Assembly (NCBI GenBank): GCA_012522955.1
Contig: JAAYJK010000101.1
Coordinates: forward strand, 1-43,846
Direction of reading: 5' to 3'
From: Syntrophomonadaceae bacterium
GTDB taxonomy: Bacteria; Bacillota; Syntrophomonadia; Syntrophomonadales; Syntrophomonadaceae
DNA: 43,846 nucleotides
How positions within the stretch are numbered: position 1 is the first letter of the stretch; every line of letters begins with the position of its first letter. The translations under genes were made by a program, and so were the position numbers. Of this stretch, positions 22,776 through 31,562 are shown one piece after another. The notes below the pieces were generated by a model. The model was given only the letters and a program-made list of their open reading frames with translations, did no database searches and had not been told where the DNA came from.

Positions 22776-24452
22776 TTATATGGAGCTCTGGGCCTGGGTA
22801 TACATTTCCCGAGCGTGTTCCAGGGTCAGTTGGGAGTAATTATCTCCCCCTAACATTCTGGCTATTTCAGCTATTTTTTCTTCCCCATTTAAGGTCTTTA
22901 CCAGAGTGGAGGTTTTTCCGTTAATAATTTTTTTTTCTATCAGGCAATGTTGGCGGGCATAGCTAGCCACCTGGGGGGAATGGGTAACCAGAATAAGCTG
23001 GTGGCTGGCAGCCAACTGGCTAAGCTTTAAAGCCATAGAGGTCAGAGAGCTGCCACCGACTCCAATATCGATTTCATCGAAAATCAGGGTGGGCACCTGA
23101 TATACTTGGGCCAGGGCCTTTTTCAAGGCCAAAACAAAACGTGATCTTTCTCCTCCGGAAGCAGTGCGGGATAATGGCCTTAATTCTTCGCCCGGATTAG
23201 CGGAAAAAAGGAACTCGGCTTTATCCAAACCAGCGTAAGCTGGCTCTTCCAACTCTTGCAGGCTGACCTGAAAGCGTATATGGGGGAGGTTCAATTCTAT
23301 TAGTTCGTTTTTAACCATTTCCTGCAGGGTTTCAGCCCCTTGCCTGCGCTTGGCACTTAATCTGGCTGCTAGGGCATAATACTGTTGCTGCCAACTATCT
23401 AATTCCTTCTGCAGGGATTCCTGATGGACCTGGCGGTTATCCAGGACTGCTTTCTGCTCTCTGGCCTGTTCCAGGTGATCCAAAGTTGCCTCTATACTTC
23501 CGCCATACTTATTTTTCAGCTTATTGATAAGAAATAGTCTTTCTTCTATCTCTTCCTGCCGCCCAGGATCAAAATCCAAGCTATCACGATAGGATGCTAT
23601 TTGGGATGACTGATCTTGAAGAAAATAGTATACTTCTTTCAGTTTTCCATGTAAATCTTCAAAAAAAGGATCTCCCCTTAGTTCAGAACAGAGGGCTATG
23701 GACATGGCTATCAAATCATAGGCATTATGCCCTTGGCCATTATATAGAAGATCAAGTACACCCTGGGATCCTTCCAATAGTTTACGGGCATTTCTAATCC
23801 GGTGGGCCAGACCAAGCAGTTCTTCTTCTTCTCCCTTAAGCAAGCCTGCTTTTTCAATTTCCTCTATTTGATAGCTCAAGAAATCCAGCTTCTCAGCGTT
23901 GTTCATTTCCTCGATCTGGAGCTCCTCCAGTTCCTTTTTCAATCTCCTTATTTCTTTAAAGCAATTCTGCACCTGTATCAACAATTCTTCACTGCCGACG
24001 GCAAAGCAATCCACATAACCCAGATACATATCCGGCCTCAGAATACTAAGCTGTTCATCTTGCACATGCATGTCCAGGATATTTACGGCCAGGTTTTTTA
24101 ATAGGGATATATTCACACTGCGCCCATTAATCCTGGCCAGGTTTCTGCTGCCTGGACTTATTTCCCGGCTCACTATCAAGAGTCCATCTTCCTCTAACAG
24201 ACCGTTCTTTTCAAGAAAATGGCGGGCTTCCTTATTATTGCTGACATCAAACACGGCCTCTACTAAGGCCTTTTGTTCTTTGTTTTTTATATAATCGCTA
24301 CTTATCCGGTCGCCTATAAGCAGACCCAGAGCATCAATAATAATTGATTTGCCGGCTCCAGTTTCCCCGGTAAGAACGTTTAGACCGGGCTGTAGCTCCA
24401 AGCGCAATTCATCTATAAGCACAAAATTATTAATATATATTTCCTGCAGCAT
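22776..24452 (-). CDS. recN: DNA repair protein RecN (SMC-like ATPase)
   Basis: A 558-residue SMC-family ATPase that gathers DNA ends in double-strand break repair. Walker A is GETGAGKS (residues about 29-36). A long coiled-coil middle (about residues 150-370) is broken by a globular hinge. The ABC signature TASGGERSRFVLALKKAL and Walker B PTLIFDEIDIGVGG follow. The ATG at 24452 follows GAAGGG by 6 nt; the frame is open to 24485. It follows argR by 62 bases, the common Firmicutes order. Confidence 0.96.
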   Translation of the reverse strand: MLQEIYINNFVLIDELRLELQPGLNVLTGETGAGKSIIIDALGLLIGDRISSDYIKNKEQKALVEAVFDVSNNKEARHFLEKNGLLEEDGLLIVSREISPGSRNLARINGRSVNISLLKNLAVNILDMHVQDEQLSILRPDMYLGYVDCFAVGSEELLIQVQNCFKEIRRLKKELEELQIEEMNNAEKLDFLSYQIEEIEKAGLLKGEEEELLGLAHRIRNARKLLEGSQGVLDLLYNGQGHNAYDLIAMSIALCSELRGDPFFEDLHGKLKEVYYFLQDQSSQIASYRDSLDFDPGRQEEIEERLFLINKLKNKYGGSIEATLDHLEQAREQKAVLDNRQVHQESLQKELDSWQQQYYALAARLSAKRRQGAETLQEMVKNELIELNLPHIRFQVSLQELEEPAYAGLDKAEFLFSANPGEELRPLSRTASGGERSRFVLALKKALAQVYQVPTLIFDEIDIGVGGSSLTSMALKLSQLAASHQLILVTHSPQVASYARQHCLIEKKIINGKTSTLVKTLNGEEKIAEIARMLGGDNYSQLTLEHAREMYTQAQSSI

Positions 24453-24514
24453 AAAAATCCCTTCCCCACTGTCTGCCTGTTGCAATCTTATCGGGGACAG
24501 TAAAACATATTTTC

Positions 24515-24964
24515 CTACCTGATCAGGCGAAGGAATTCCGCCATTACTTCCTGAACCGCCTGTACTGGCTTTACCACTACCAATATGGTGTCATCTCCGG
24601 CTACGGTTCCTATTATACGATTTAGCCCAGAAGTATCTATCATGGAAGCTACCGACTGAGCAGCTCCAGGCAAAGTCTTTATTACCACAATATTTTCACT
24701 ATGGTCGATATTTACCACTGAATCCTGAAAAATACGTTTCATTCTTTCATATGAATTTTTTAATGCAGTATTATCGGGCAAGGAATATCGATAGCCCTCC
24801 AGGTCTGGAATCTTAATCAACTGCAGCTCCTTGATATCCCGGGAAACGGTAGCCTGGGTTACATCAAAGTTCCGAGTCTTTAAAGCTTCACAAAGCTCTT
24901 CCTGGGTAGCTATGCGCTCTTTGGATATAATATCCATAATGGTAAAATGTCGCTGTGATTTCAT
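24515..24964 (-). CDS. argR: Arginine repressor ArgR/AhrC
   Basis: A 149-residue arginine-dependent DNA-binding protein. The N-terminal winged helix (residues about 1-70) includes ATVSRDIKELQLIK. The C-terminal hexamerisation and arginine-binding domain includes GTVAGDDTILVVVKP with the GDDT motif that contacts arginine. It controls arginine synthesis and catabolism genes elsewhere. It is placed 3 bases after mnmM and before recN, as in Bacillus. Confidence 0.95.
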   Translation of the reverse strand: MKSQRHFTIMDIISKERIATQEELCEALKTRNFDVTQATVSRDIKELQLIKIPDLEGYRYSLPDNTALKNSYERMKRIFQDSVVNIDHSENIVVIKTLPGAAQSVASMIDTSGLNRIIGTVAGDDTILVVVKPVQAVQEVMAEFLRLIR

Positions 24965-24967
24965 ATT

Positions 24968-25546
24968 CTAAATCTCACCTACTTTATGTATAAGTAGTAT
25001 TCCTGGCGGATGATTAAGCTGATTGGTGTATTTCCACTCCATTACCGTTACCAGGGATTGAGGCAACCCAGCCAAATACCGGCTGACTGCTTCATATTCT
25101 TCCCGGCCTCCTTCATGGCCGGTATAAAACACCACCGTTACCCATCCCCCAGCAGCTAAAACCATGATGCTTTGATTTAGAGCCGCTATGGTTGTGTCCG
25201 GCTGGGTAATAATCTTTTTATTGCCACCCGGCAGGTAGCCCAAATTGAATACCGCTGCCTGTGGGCTAATGCCATTTAGATGATCTCCCAGATTAACATG
25301 GTTGTCCTTAATCAGGATAACATTATCCATTAACCCCTGATTCTTTAAGAGACTATAGGTACTGTCAATAGCTGCAGCCTGCGTATCCATGGCATATACT
25401 CGTCCGTTTATTCCCACCTGCCCAGCCAAAAACAGGGTGTCCTGCCCCCGACCACAAGTAGCATCAACTACTGTGTCTCCCGCCTTAATATTCTTATGCA
25501 GAATGTGTTTAACCATTGCTAGTGAGTTTTTAGTTATATCCAGCAT
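24968..25546 (-). CDS. mnmM: SAM-dependent methyltransferase, YtqB/MnmM family
   Basis: A 192-residue Rossmann-fold methyltransferase. SAM-binding motif I is VVDATCGRGQDTLFLAG (residues about 26-42), followed by the acidic loop VYAMDTQAAAID and the family motif FNLGYLPGGNKKI. The Bacillus homologue YtqB is reported as MnmM, the tRNA wobble-uridine mnm5s2U methyltransferase. It lies between nadK and argR with almost no spacing, so it is co-transcribed. An older annotation for this family is 'rRNA methylase'. Confidence 0.85.
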   Translation of the reverse strand: MLDITKNSLAMVKHILHKNIKAGDTVVDATCGRGQDTLFLAGQVGINGRVYAMDTQAAAIDSTYSLLKNQGLMDNVILIKDNHVNLGDHLNGISPQAAVFNLGYLPGGNKKIITQPDTTIAALNQSIMVLAAGGWVTVVFYTGHEGGREEYEAVSRYLAGLPQSLVTVMEWKYTNQLNHPPGILLIHKVGEI

Positions 25547-25548
25547 AA

Positions 25549-26376
25549 CTACTTGCCTGCACTCCGCTTTAATCGTTTGTTAATGGTAGAAAAAAAAGGA
25601 ACTTTCTTTACATTGGCCAACTGCAGCCCTCGATGGGCTTTTTTTATTTCTATGGAATTATTATACCTGAAGTCCATCATTACGTGGCCATCCAGGCTGA
25701 TAAGGACATCTCGAAACTGGGGAGGTGTTACTCTAATCACCTTGTTGGCAGCTATTACTGCTGGCTTTTGCCCGAAGGGCGAAAAAGTATAAGGCGCCAC
25801 CGGAGTAATAAGTATAGCTTCCAGCTCTGGGTCAACGATAGGGCCTCCTGCCGACAAGGAGTAGGCAGTTGATCCGGCTGGGGTAGCAAAAATCAGACCA
25901 TCACCTTTATAAGGCACACAAGGCTGTTCATTAATGCGATAGTTGAGGGTCACCATGTTAGGTATTTTGGCCTTAATAACCACTTCATTAAGGCAATAGG
26001 ATGTGCTGGCTAGAACACCTTGATCGTAGATATTCACTTCCAGCATCATCATGGTATCTATGGTATAATCGCCCTGCAGAAATTGGTCCAGATACTCATC
26101 CACTTCATTAATTTCAATATTGCTGAGAAATCCTACCGTACCCATATTAATGCCCAGAATAGGCAGATCACCCTGTCCATACGTACGGGCAGCTCTTAAC
26201 ATGGTGCCGTCTCCGCCCAGTACAATGATATTATCCAGATCTTGATCCAAAACAGCTTGGCTTCCATCGTCCACTAAGACTTCTATGCCTCGATACTGTA
26301 GTTTTTTGGTGATTTCCTCGGTCATATATTGGGTACTTTGGCGATATTTCTTGTTGTTAACCAGCAATGTTTTCAA
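25549..26376 (-). CDS. nadK: NAD kinase
   Basis: A 275-residue NAD kinase making NADP from NAD and ATP or polyphosphate. The GGDG motif is present in IIVLGGDGTMLRAAR (residues about 51-65). NMGTVGFLSNIE, the NE-containing segment CLNEVVIKA and GDGLIFATPAGSTAYSLSAGG complete the active site. The start is TTG at 26376 with GGAGGG 6 nt upstream. Between tlyA and mnmM with gaps of 3 and 2 bases. Confidence 0.96.
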   Translation of the reverse strand: MKTLLVNNKKYRQSTQYMTEEITKKLQYRGIEVLVDDGSQAVLDQDLDNIIVLGGDGTMLRAARTYGQGDLPILGINMGTVGFLSNIEINEVDEYLDQFLQGDYTIDTMMMLEVNIYDQGVLASTSYCLNEVVIKAKIPNMVTLNYRINEQPCVPYKGDGLIFATPAGSTAYSLSAGGPIVDPELEAILITPVAPYTFSPFGQKPAVIAANKVIRVTPPQFRDVLISLDGHVMMDFRYNNSIEIKKAHRGLQLANVKKVPFFSTINKRLKRSAGK

Positions 26377-26379
26377 ATC

Positions 26380-27189
26380 TTACCCTCCCAGCTGCTTGTG
26401 AGCTTCATTGACCACCCTATCTATAAGCTTCTCTATCTCTAGTTCCTGCTTATTATTATGTTTTTCCAGTTTAATGAAATATTCAATATTACCACGAGGT
26501 CCGGTTATAGGTGAAAAGGTAATATCGGTACATGATAAAGCAGCATCTTCAGCGTACTTTATACAAGCCTTGAGCACCTCCCTATGTATGGTAGCATCTC
26601 GAACTACTCCCTTTTTTCCCACCTGTTTTTTCCCGGCTTCAAACTGAGGTTTTATCAAGGATATGATCATCCCCTGCTCCTTCAGCAGTGGGCTAAGAAC
26701 CGGAAATACCAAACGGGTGGAAATAAAAGAAACATCTACTGTAATAATATCTAACCTTTCCCCTAGGGCATCTAGGTTCAGGTACCTAATATTTGTTTTC
26801 TCCAGGTTAATAACCCTTTTATCATTGCGCAGCTTCCAGTCCAGCTGTCCATAACCCACGTCGACTGCAAACACCTTTTGGGCTCCATTTTGCAGAGCAC
26901 AGTCGGTATAACCACCAGTTGAAGCTCCTACATCCAGAACCACGGCAGAGCTAAAATCAATGCCAAAGACCTGAATAGCCTTTGCCAGTTTCAGCCCTCC
27001 CCGGCTCACATAAGGGGGAGTGGAATTGCTAATCTCTATATCAACATCATTATTAACATTGGTACCGGGCTTATCAACCAACTGCCCATCAACCTTTACT
27101 TCCCCGGCCATGATAATGGCTCTGGCCCGCTCTCGGCTACTGGTCAGTCCTTGTTGGTATATAAGGGTATCCAGTCTAATTTTGCCCAA
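26380..27189 (-). CDS. tlyA: TlyA family rRNA 2'-O-methyltransferase/haemolysin-like protein
   Basis: A 269-residue protein with an N-terminal S4 RNA-binding domain (RLDTLIYQQGLTSSRERARA to about residue 65). A FtsJ-like methyltransferase domain follows: VVLDVGASTGGYTDCALQNG is the SAM motif near 83, and FSPITGPRGNIEYFI is the C-terminal signature. TlyA methylates 16S/23S rRNA in mycobacteria; the substrate here is not shown. It starts with TTG and overlaps the dxs 3' end by 14 bases, indicating translational coupling. Confidence 0.92.
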   Translation of the reverse strand: MGKIRLDTLIYQQGLTSSRERARAIIMAGEVKVDGQLVDKPGTNVNNDVDIEISNSTPPYVSRGGLKLAKAIQVFGIDFSSAVVLDVGASTGGYTDCALQNGAQKVFAVDVGYGQLDWKLRNDKRVINLEKTNIRYLNLDALGERLDIITVDVSFISTRLVFPVLSPLLKEQGMIISLIKPQFEAGKKQVGKKGVVRDATIHREVLKACIKYAEDAALSCTDITFSPITGPRGNIEYFIKLEKHNNKQELEIEKLIDRVVNEAHKQLGG

Positions 27190-29104
27190 AATTCAACAAC
27201 CCCAATTCCCTGCTATAACCTAATAGTTCAGGCCATTTATTTATAATTGTTTCAACTATGGATACTGCATCCATATTCAAATAATTAAACAAGAGGTCCA
27301 CTTTTCCCTGTTCCACAAATTCGTCTGGTATCCCCATACACAACACATCAAGCTGCTGGTTATTGGCAGCCAAAACTTCCAATATGGCACTACCAAAGCC
27401 TCCCTCAAGGCAATTGTCTTCAATAGTCACCAATCGCTTATAATTAGTTCCAATGCTGGTAGTTAAAGCAATATCCAAGGGCTTGACAAATCTGGCGTCC
27501 ACCAGCAGAGTACCAATGCCCTTCTCTTCCAATAAACAGGCCACTTCACTGGCTATGCTTACCCCTCGGCCTATGGCCATGATAGCTAAATCGCCACCTT
27601 TTTTCATTAGCCGAGCTTCACCCACCGGCAATAGCTGCCGGACCTGGCTCAGCTCTACCCCTTCCCCGGCACCTCGAGGATAGCGTATGGCTACCGGTCC
27701 GTTTATAGTTAAAGCTGTATGGAGCATGTCCAGTAGCTCGTTTTCATTAGATGGAGCCATTAAGGTGAATTCCGGAATAGTTCTCAGGAAGGACAGATCG
27801 AAAACCCCATGGTGAGTAGGACCATCTTCCCCCACCAGGCCGGCCCGGTCAATAGCAAAAACTACTGGCAGTTTTTGCAGTGCTACGTCGTGGATTATTT
27901 GGTCATAAGCTCGCTGCAAAAAGGTAGAATACATGGCTACGACTGGCCTCAGACCAGCTTTAGCCATTCCTGCGGCCAGAGTAACCGCATGCTGTTCGCA
28001 TATGCCGGTATCAAAAAAGCGCTCCGGGTAACGAAGGGCAAATTCGCTTAATCCGGTCCCATTAGCCATAGCGGCAGTGATGGCTACCAGCTGAGAATCA
28101 GTCTGGGCCCGCTCCACCATATATTCACCAAATATCTCGGTATAAGTTTTTATGGGTTTTTTAAAGGCCTTACCGGTATTTATATCAAAAGGCCCCACCC
28201 CATGGAAGGTTCCCGGGTCCTGGCGAGCTGGCTCATATCCTCGCCCTTTTTCCGTTATCACATGGATAAAAATTGGTCCCTTCATTTTCCTGGCATTCTT
28301 CAGTACCGGCAGAAGCTCATCCAAATCATGACCGTTTACCGGCCCAATATATGTAAAACCCAGTTCTTCAAACCAAATTCCGGGCACCATCAAGTACTTT
28401 AGTAAATCTTTAAATCTTCCCGCAGCCCGAGCGATATTGGGACCGATACCAGGTATCCGCATTAGATGGTGCTCGATCTCCTCTTTGGTGCGGGAATAGG
28501 ATGGATCCGTGCGCAGTCGATTCAAGTAGCCCGACATAGCTCCCACATTCCTAGATATCGACATTTCATTGTCATTCAAGATTACTATTAAATCGCGCTC
28601 CTCAATACCAGCATGGTTTAAAGCCTCAAAAGCCATCCCGCCGGTTAGTGCTCCATCGCCTATTACAGCCACCACCGAGTAATCCTGTCGCTGTAAATCG
28701 CGAGCTATGGCCATGCCTAGAGCAGCAGAAATAGAGGTACTGCTGTGCCCGGTATTAAAGGCATCGTGTATAGATTCCTCGCTTTTGGGGAATCCGCTTA
28801 AGCCTCCATATTGCCTCAAAGTGGACATAGCATCTTTACGCCCGGTAAGAATTTTATGCACATAACTCTGGTGACCTACATCCCATATCACCCGATCCTG
28901 AGCAGTATTAAAAACATAGTGTAAGGCTATACTTAGTTCAACTACCCCTAAATTAGGAGCCAGGTGCCCTCCACAGCGAGATACACTGGTTATCAGTAAC
29001 TCTCTTATTTCAGCCGCCAGGATATTCATTTCTTTAATATTCAGTTTACTTATGTCTTCCGATGATTTTACACCTTCAAGTATTCCTGGCATAATTAGGC
29101 TCAC
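27176..29104 (-). CDS. dxs: 1-deoxy-D-xylulose-5-phosphate synthase
   Basis: A 642-residue thiamine-diphosphate enzyme that condenses pyruvate and glyceraldehyde 3-phosphate, the first step of the MEP isoprenoid pathway. The TPP-binding GDGALTGGMAFEALNHAG (residues about 150-167) and LNDNEMSISRNVGAMSGYL are present. The transketolase middle domain shows GEDGPTHHGVFDL, and the C-terminal domain is complete. The start is GTG at 29104, overlapping the oapA stop (GTGA); an ATG at 29092 is an alternative. Together with ispA it links this operon to isoprenoid synthesis. Confidence 0.97.
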   Translation of the reverse strand: MSLIMPGILEGVKSSEDISKLNIKEMNILAAEIRELLITSVSRCGGHLAPNLGVVELSIALHYVFNTAQDRVIWDVGHQSYVHKILTGRKDAMSTLRQYGGLSGFPKSEESIHDAFNTGHSSTSISAALGMAIARDLQRQDYSVVAVIGDGALTGGMAFEALNHAGIEERDLIVILNDNEMSISRNVGAMSGYLNRLRTDPSYSRTKEEIEHHLMRIPGIGPNIARAAGRFKDLLKYLMVPGIWFEELGFTYIGPVNGHDLDELLPVLKNARKMKGPIFIHVITEKGRGYEPARQDPGTFHGVGPFDINTGKAFKKPIKTYTEIFGEYMVERAQTDSQLVAITAAMANGTGLSEFALRYPERFFDTGICEQHAVTLAAGMAKAGLRPVVAMYSTFLQRAYDQIIHDVALQKLPVVFAIDRAGLVGEDGPTHHGVFDLSFLRTIPEFTLMAPSNENELLDMLHTALTINGPVAIRYPRGAGEGVELSQVRQLLPVGEARLMKKGGDLAIMAIGRGVSIASEVACLLEEKGIGTLLVDARFVKPLDIALTTSIGTNYKRLVTIEDNCLEGGFGSAILEVLAANNQQLDVLCMGIPDEFVEQGKVDLLFNYLNMDAVSIVETIINKWPELLGYSRELGLLNFGQN

Positions 29105-29673
29105 TTTCTACTCTTAAATAATTCCAGGCCGCAAAGATCTTCCCCCCAGGCTACTACTTTAGCGGCTTTAAAAATTATATTATCAGCGTTTTTCACGGCA
29201 ATTTTTTTCCCCATGGCTTTTCCGCCCACGGTCAGGGCAGCAATCAAACTGGTCATAACAGCTCCGGCCAGAACCACATCGGCATTGGGAATTTCTTGGT
29301 TCAAAGTAATTACTATTCCAGCTCCAATGGCCCCGCTTAAGGTTCCAGCTATATCACCAATAACATCATTACAAATATTAGCCACTATATCTGCATTATG
29401 GATGAGTTTTACCCCTTGTTTGGCTCCAAATATTTTTTTAGCCGCCCTGGCATTAAAAGGCGGCAATTCAGCAGCGGTAACTGCAGTTCCCACTATATCA
29501 AAAAATATCCCCAGAAAAATAATAACCAGCAGCAAAGTAAATGCCACCAGCACACTATTTACGGCCCTTACCAGAGCCTCTGACCCCAGACTGACCAAAA
29601 GAGCCATAAAGAATGTGAGAAAAGCTACCAGTAATCCAGAAATCAATATGTTTTTTTTAGTCTGGCCACTCAA
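29101..29673 (-). CDS. oapA: OLE-associated membrane protein OapA
   Basis: A 190-residue integral membrane protein with about four segments (residues roughly 9-30, 36-62, 105-126, 132-150). A positive loop between segments 2 and 3 carries FNARAAKKIFGAKQG, and DVIGD at 103-107 forms a D-x-x-x-D motif. OapA is known to bind OLE RNA and hold it at the cell membrane. Identification rests on topology, size and position between dxs and the large RNA, exactly as in Bacillus halodurans. The start is TTG at 29671-29673 with GGGGGA about 10 nt upstream. Confidence 0.88.
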   Translation of the reverse strand: MSGQTKKNILISGLLVAFLTFFMALLVSLGSEALVRAVNSVLVAFTLLLVIIFLGIFFDIVGTAVTAAELPPFNARAAKKIFGAKQGVKLIHNADIVANICNDVIGDIAGTLSGAIGAGIVITLNQEIPNADVVLAGAVMTSLIAALTVGGKAMGKKIAVKNADNIIFKAAKVVAWGEDLCGLELFKSRK

Positions 29674-29697
29674 AGTTTAAATATCCCCCAATAAAAC

Positions 29698-30283
29698 GGG
29701 CCTGGCAAAAGGTTGTTCATCGAGTAAACGCTGCGACATAGGTCCAGCAGGTTTTCCCAGCAGATCTCCCTTTTGTTGCCAAAAGGGCGGTTTCCCTTTA
29801 CGTCCACCCTATTTCGTCACCAAAAATAGAGCTGGATTACCACTAAGTACGCACTTTAATCCTCAATAAACCATGCTCAAGTTGCATTCAGTCTAGGAGT
29901 TTTCCTCAACAGCCCACATCAGCTTCTAGCCTCTTTTGCAGTCGACGGTTTCAGAACAGACGATAGTTCCTTGGCCGAGGAAAAATCGCCCCTAAATGCT
30001 CATTCGCCGCCTCCACTCAAGGCAGGCTACACTGCACCCAGCTTCTACCGGAATGCAGGTTTTCCCATTCCTAAAGGAATGAGCCTCCACGGATTTGAGG
30101 GTCATCCCCGCATGCCTTTGCGGATAGCCCCCAGACCCTTAACTCCCAGCGATGACCCCCGACTGGGCGTCACAAGCCAACACCAGAAGCTTCATCGATG
30201 TGCCCTTAACGGATTTTTAGCCCCGTCTTCGAAACCAATAGGGCTGACTAGAATACTGCAACCTTTTGCCAGTTTCCTATTCA
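29698..30283 (-). ncRNA. ole: OLE RNA (ornate large extremophilic RNA)
   Basis: A gene-free stretch of about 585 nt between ispA and oapA. The ends pair: CTGGCAAAAGGTTG near the RNA 5' end (30259-30272) is perfectly complementary to CAACCTTTTGCCAG near the 3' end (29702-29715), closing the whole molecule. Local hairpins include CCCTTTT-N6-AAAAGGG (29768-29787) and CATTCC-TTTA-GGAATG (30066-30081). An extended -10 promoter is at 30290-30298. OLE RNA is known as a roughly 600-nt RNA found in ispA-ole-oapA-dxs operons, bound by OapA at the membrane and linked to cold, alcohol and Mg stress. Ends are approximate. Confidence 0.88.
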
Positions 30284-30289
30284 TCCATG

Positions 30290-30298
30290 ATTATAACA
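30290..30298 (-). promoter_or_regulatory. Extended -10 promoter of the OLE RNA
   Basis: The minus strand reads TG-T-TATAAT, a perfect extended -10; no good -35 is seen. Transcription would start near 30283, just before the 5' strand of the terminal stem. Upstream, AAAAAGG-ATC-CCTTTTT at about 30330-30347 is a weak terminator-like hairpin after ispA. Confidence 0.6.
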
Positions 30299-30392
30299 TA
30301 GCAAAGGGCTTCCATGCCAGTCATTGAAAAAGGGATCCTTTTTTTTTCACCTTAAGGGCTCCAGGACATGGGCTCGGAGGGAAATACTCGTA

Positions 30393-31298
30393 TTAGTTTT
30401 TTCTATTCAAGGTATGCAAAGCCAATTGTCTCAAAAAATCAGCCTCAGGGCCAAAATAGCCCAGGGCCTCCTGACAGGATTCCACCGCAACCCGGGCTAG
30501 CCTATAAGATTTTTCCATTCCCAACAGACTAACATAGGTGCTTTTGTGGTTTTTTGCGTCGCTTCCTATCGGTTTCCCAATCAAATCCTGATTGCCCGCT
30601 ACATCAAGTATGTCGTCGGTAATCTGAAAGGCCAGACCAAAGCTGGCTGCATATTTATCTAAAGCTGCAATCCCGCTGTCCTTCATACCGCTCAATATAG
30701 CTCCAGTAGTCAAAGCGGCGCGAAATAGCTGCCCGGTCTTTAGGCTATGCAGTTTTCTCAGGGTGGAAAAATCCAAGGCTAGCCCTTCCGACTGGAGATC
30801 TAGTACCTGACCTCCAATCATACCCTGGCTGCCAGCTGCTGCGGCCACTACTCGAATAGCTCTTACCAGATTTTCTGCCTTAACCTTGGGGGCCTTTAAG
30901 TTCTCTGCCAGCAGGTAAAAAGCTGCCGTCAAAAGAGCATCCCCGGTCAATATGGCATTGGCCTCTCCGTATACTATGTGGCAGGTGGGTTTCCCCCGGC
31001 GCATTTCGTCATTATCCATAGCCGGCAGGTCATCGTGAACCAGGGAATAGGTATGAATCAACTCCAGGGCACAAGCTGCAGTAATTACCTCTTCCTTATC
31101 GGCCCCACCCAGCACAGCTCCCTCAAAAACCATAATCGGCCTAAGCCTTTTGCCGCCATTAAATACTGCATAATGCATGGCTTCATGGATTAAGGCCGGA
31201 TAACTGTCAGCGGGAGGCAAAAATTCCAGCAAACACCGTTCCACATATTCTTTTCGCTGCTTAATTTCATCCCGGAATTTCTCAGTATTTATAATCAT
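30393..31298 (-). CDS. ispA: Farnesyl diphosphate synthase (polyprenyl synthetase)
   Basis: A prenyltransferase of about 301 residues that condenses isopentenyl diphosphate with dimethylallyl and geranyl diphosphate. GGKRLRP near residue 48, the first Asp-rich motif in LVHDDLPAMDNDEMRRGKP near 90, and the second in FQITDDILDVAGN near 230 are all present. The start is uncertain: ATG at 31298 (MIINTEKF) or 31313, both with weak ribosome sites. It follows xseB by 39-24 bases, as in many Firmicutes, and precedes the OLE RNA. Confidence 0.95.
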   Translation of the reverse strand: MIINTEKFRDEIKQRKEYVERCLLEFLPPADSYPALIHEAMHYAVFNGGKRLRPIMVFEGAVLGGADKEEVITAACALELIHTYSLVHDDLPAMDNDEMRRGKPTCHIVYGEANAILTGDALLTAAFYLLAENLKAPKVKAENLVRAIRVVAAAAGSQGMIGGQVLDLQSEGLALDFSTLRKLHSLKTGQLFRAALTTGAILSGMKDSGIAALDKYAASFGLAFQITDDILDVAGNQDLIGKPIGSDAKNHKSTYVSLLGMEKSYRLARVAVESCQEALGYFGPEADFLRQLALHTLNRKN

Positions 31299-31337
31299 AA
31301 TACATAACCCCATTAAACAAGCTATAATTTCCGTTCT

Positions 31338-31562
31338 TTATAAATCCTCCAGATCCAAGGTCTGCAGGTCACCATCCAGCTTTCTCATCAACCTTTGTAT
31401 CTTGCCTTCCGCCTGAGCCAATTGTTTTTGACAATATACAGATAAATCAATACCTTCTTCATATAATTTTATGGATTCTTCCAGATCCAGTGCTCCCGAT
31501 TCCAGTTTATCCACAATGGCCTCTAATGCCTTCAGGGCATCTTCAAATTTATTTTTTTTCAT
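31338..31562 (-). CDS. xseB: Exodeoxyribonuclease VII small subunit
   Basis: A 74-residue helical protein. The family core KFEDALKALEAIVDKLESGA (residues 5-24) and DLEESIKLYEEGIDLSVYCQ is complete. It binds the large subunit XseA to form the single-strand exonuclease VII. GGAGATGG lies about 6-9 nt before the ATG. The gene overlaps the xseA 3' end by 14 bases. Confidence 0.96.
   Translation of the reverse strand: MKKNKFEDALKALEAIVDKLESGALDLEESIKLYEEGIDLSVYCQKQLAQAEGKIQRLMRKLDGDLQTLDLEDL

Noticed and set aside
29971..30327. 118-codon plus-strand frame inside the large RNA
   Set aside because: The region fits OLE RNA on the minus strand with long-range pairing; the frame has no SD.
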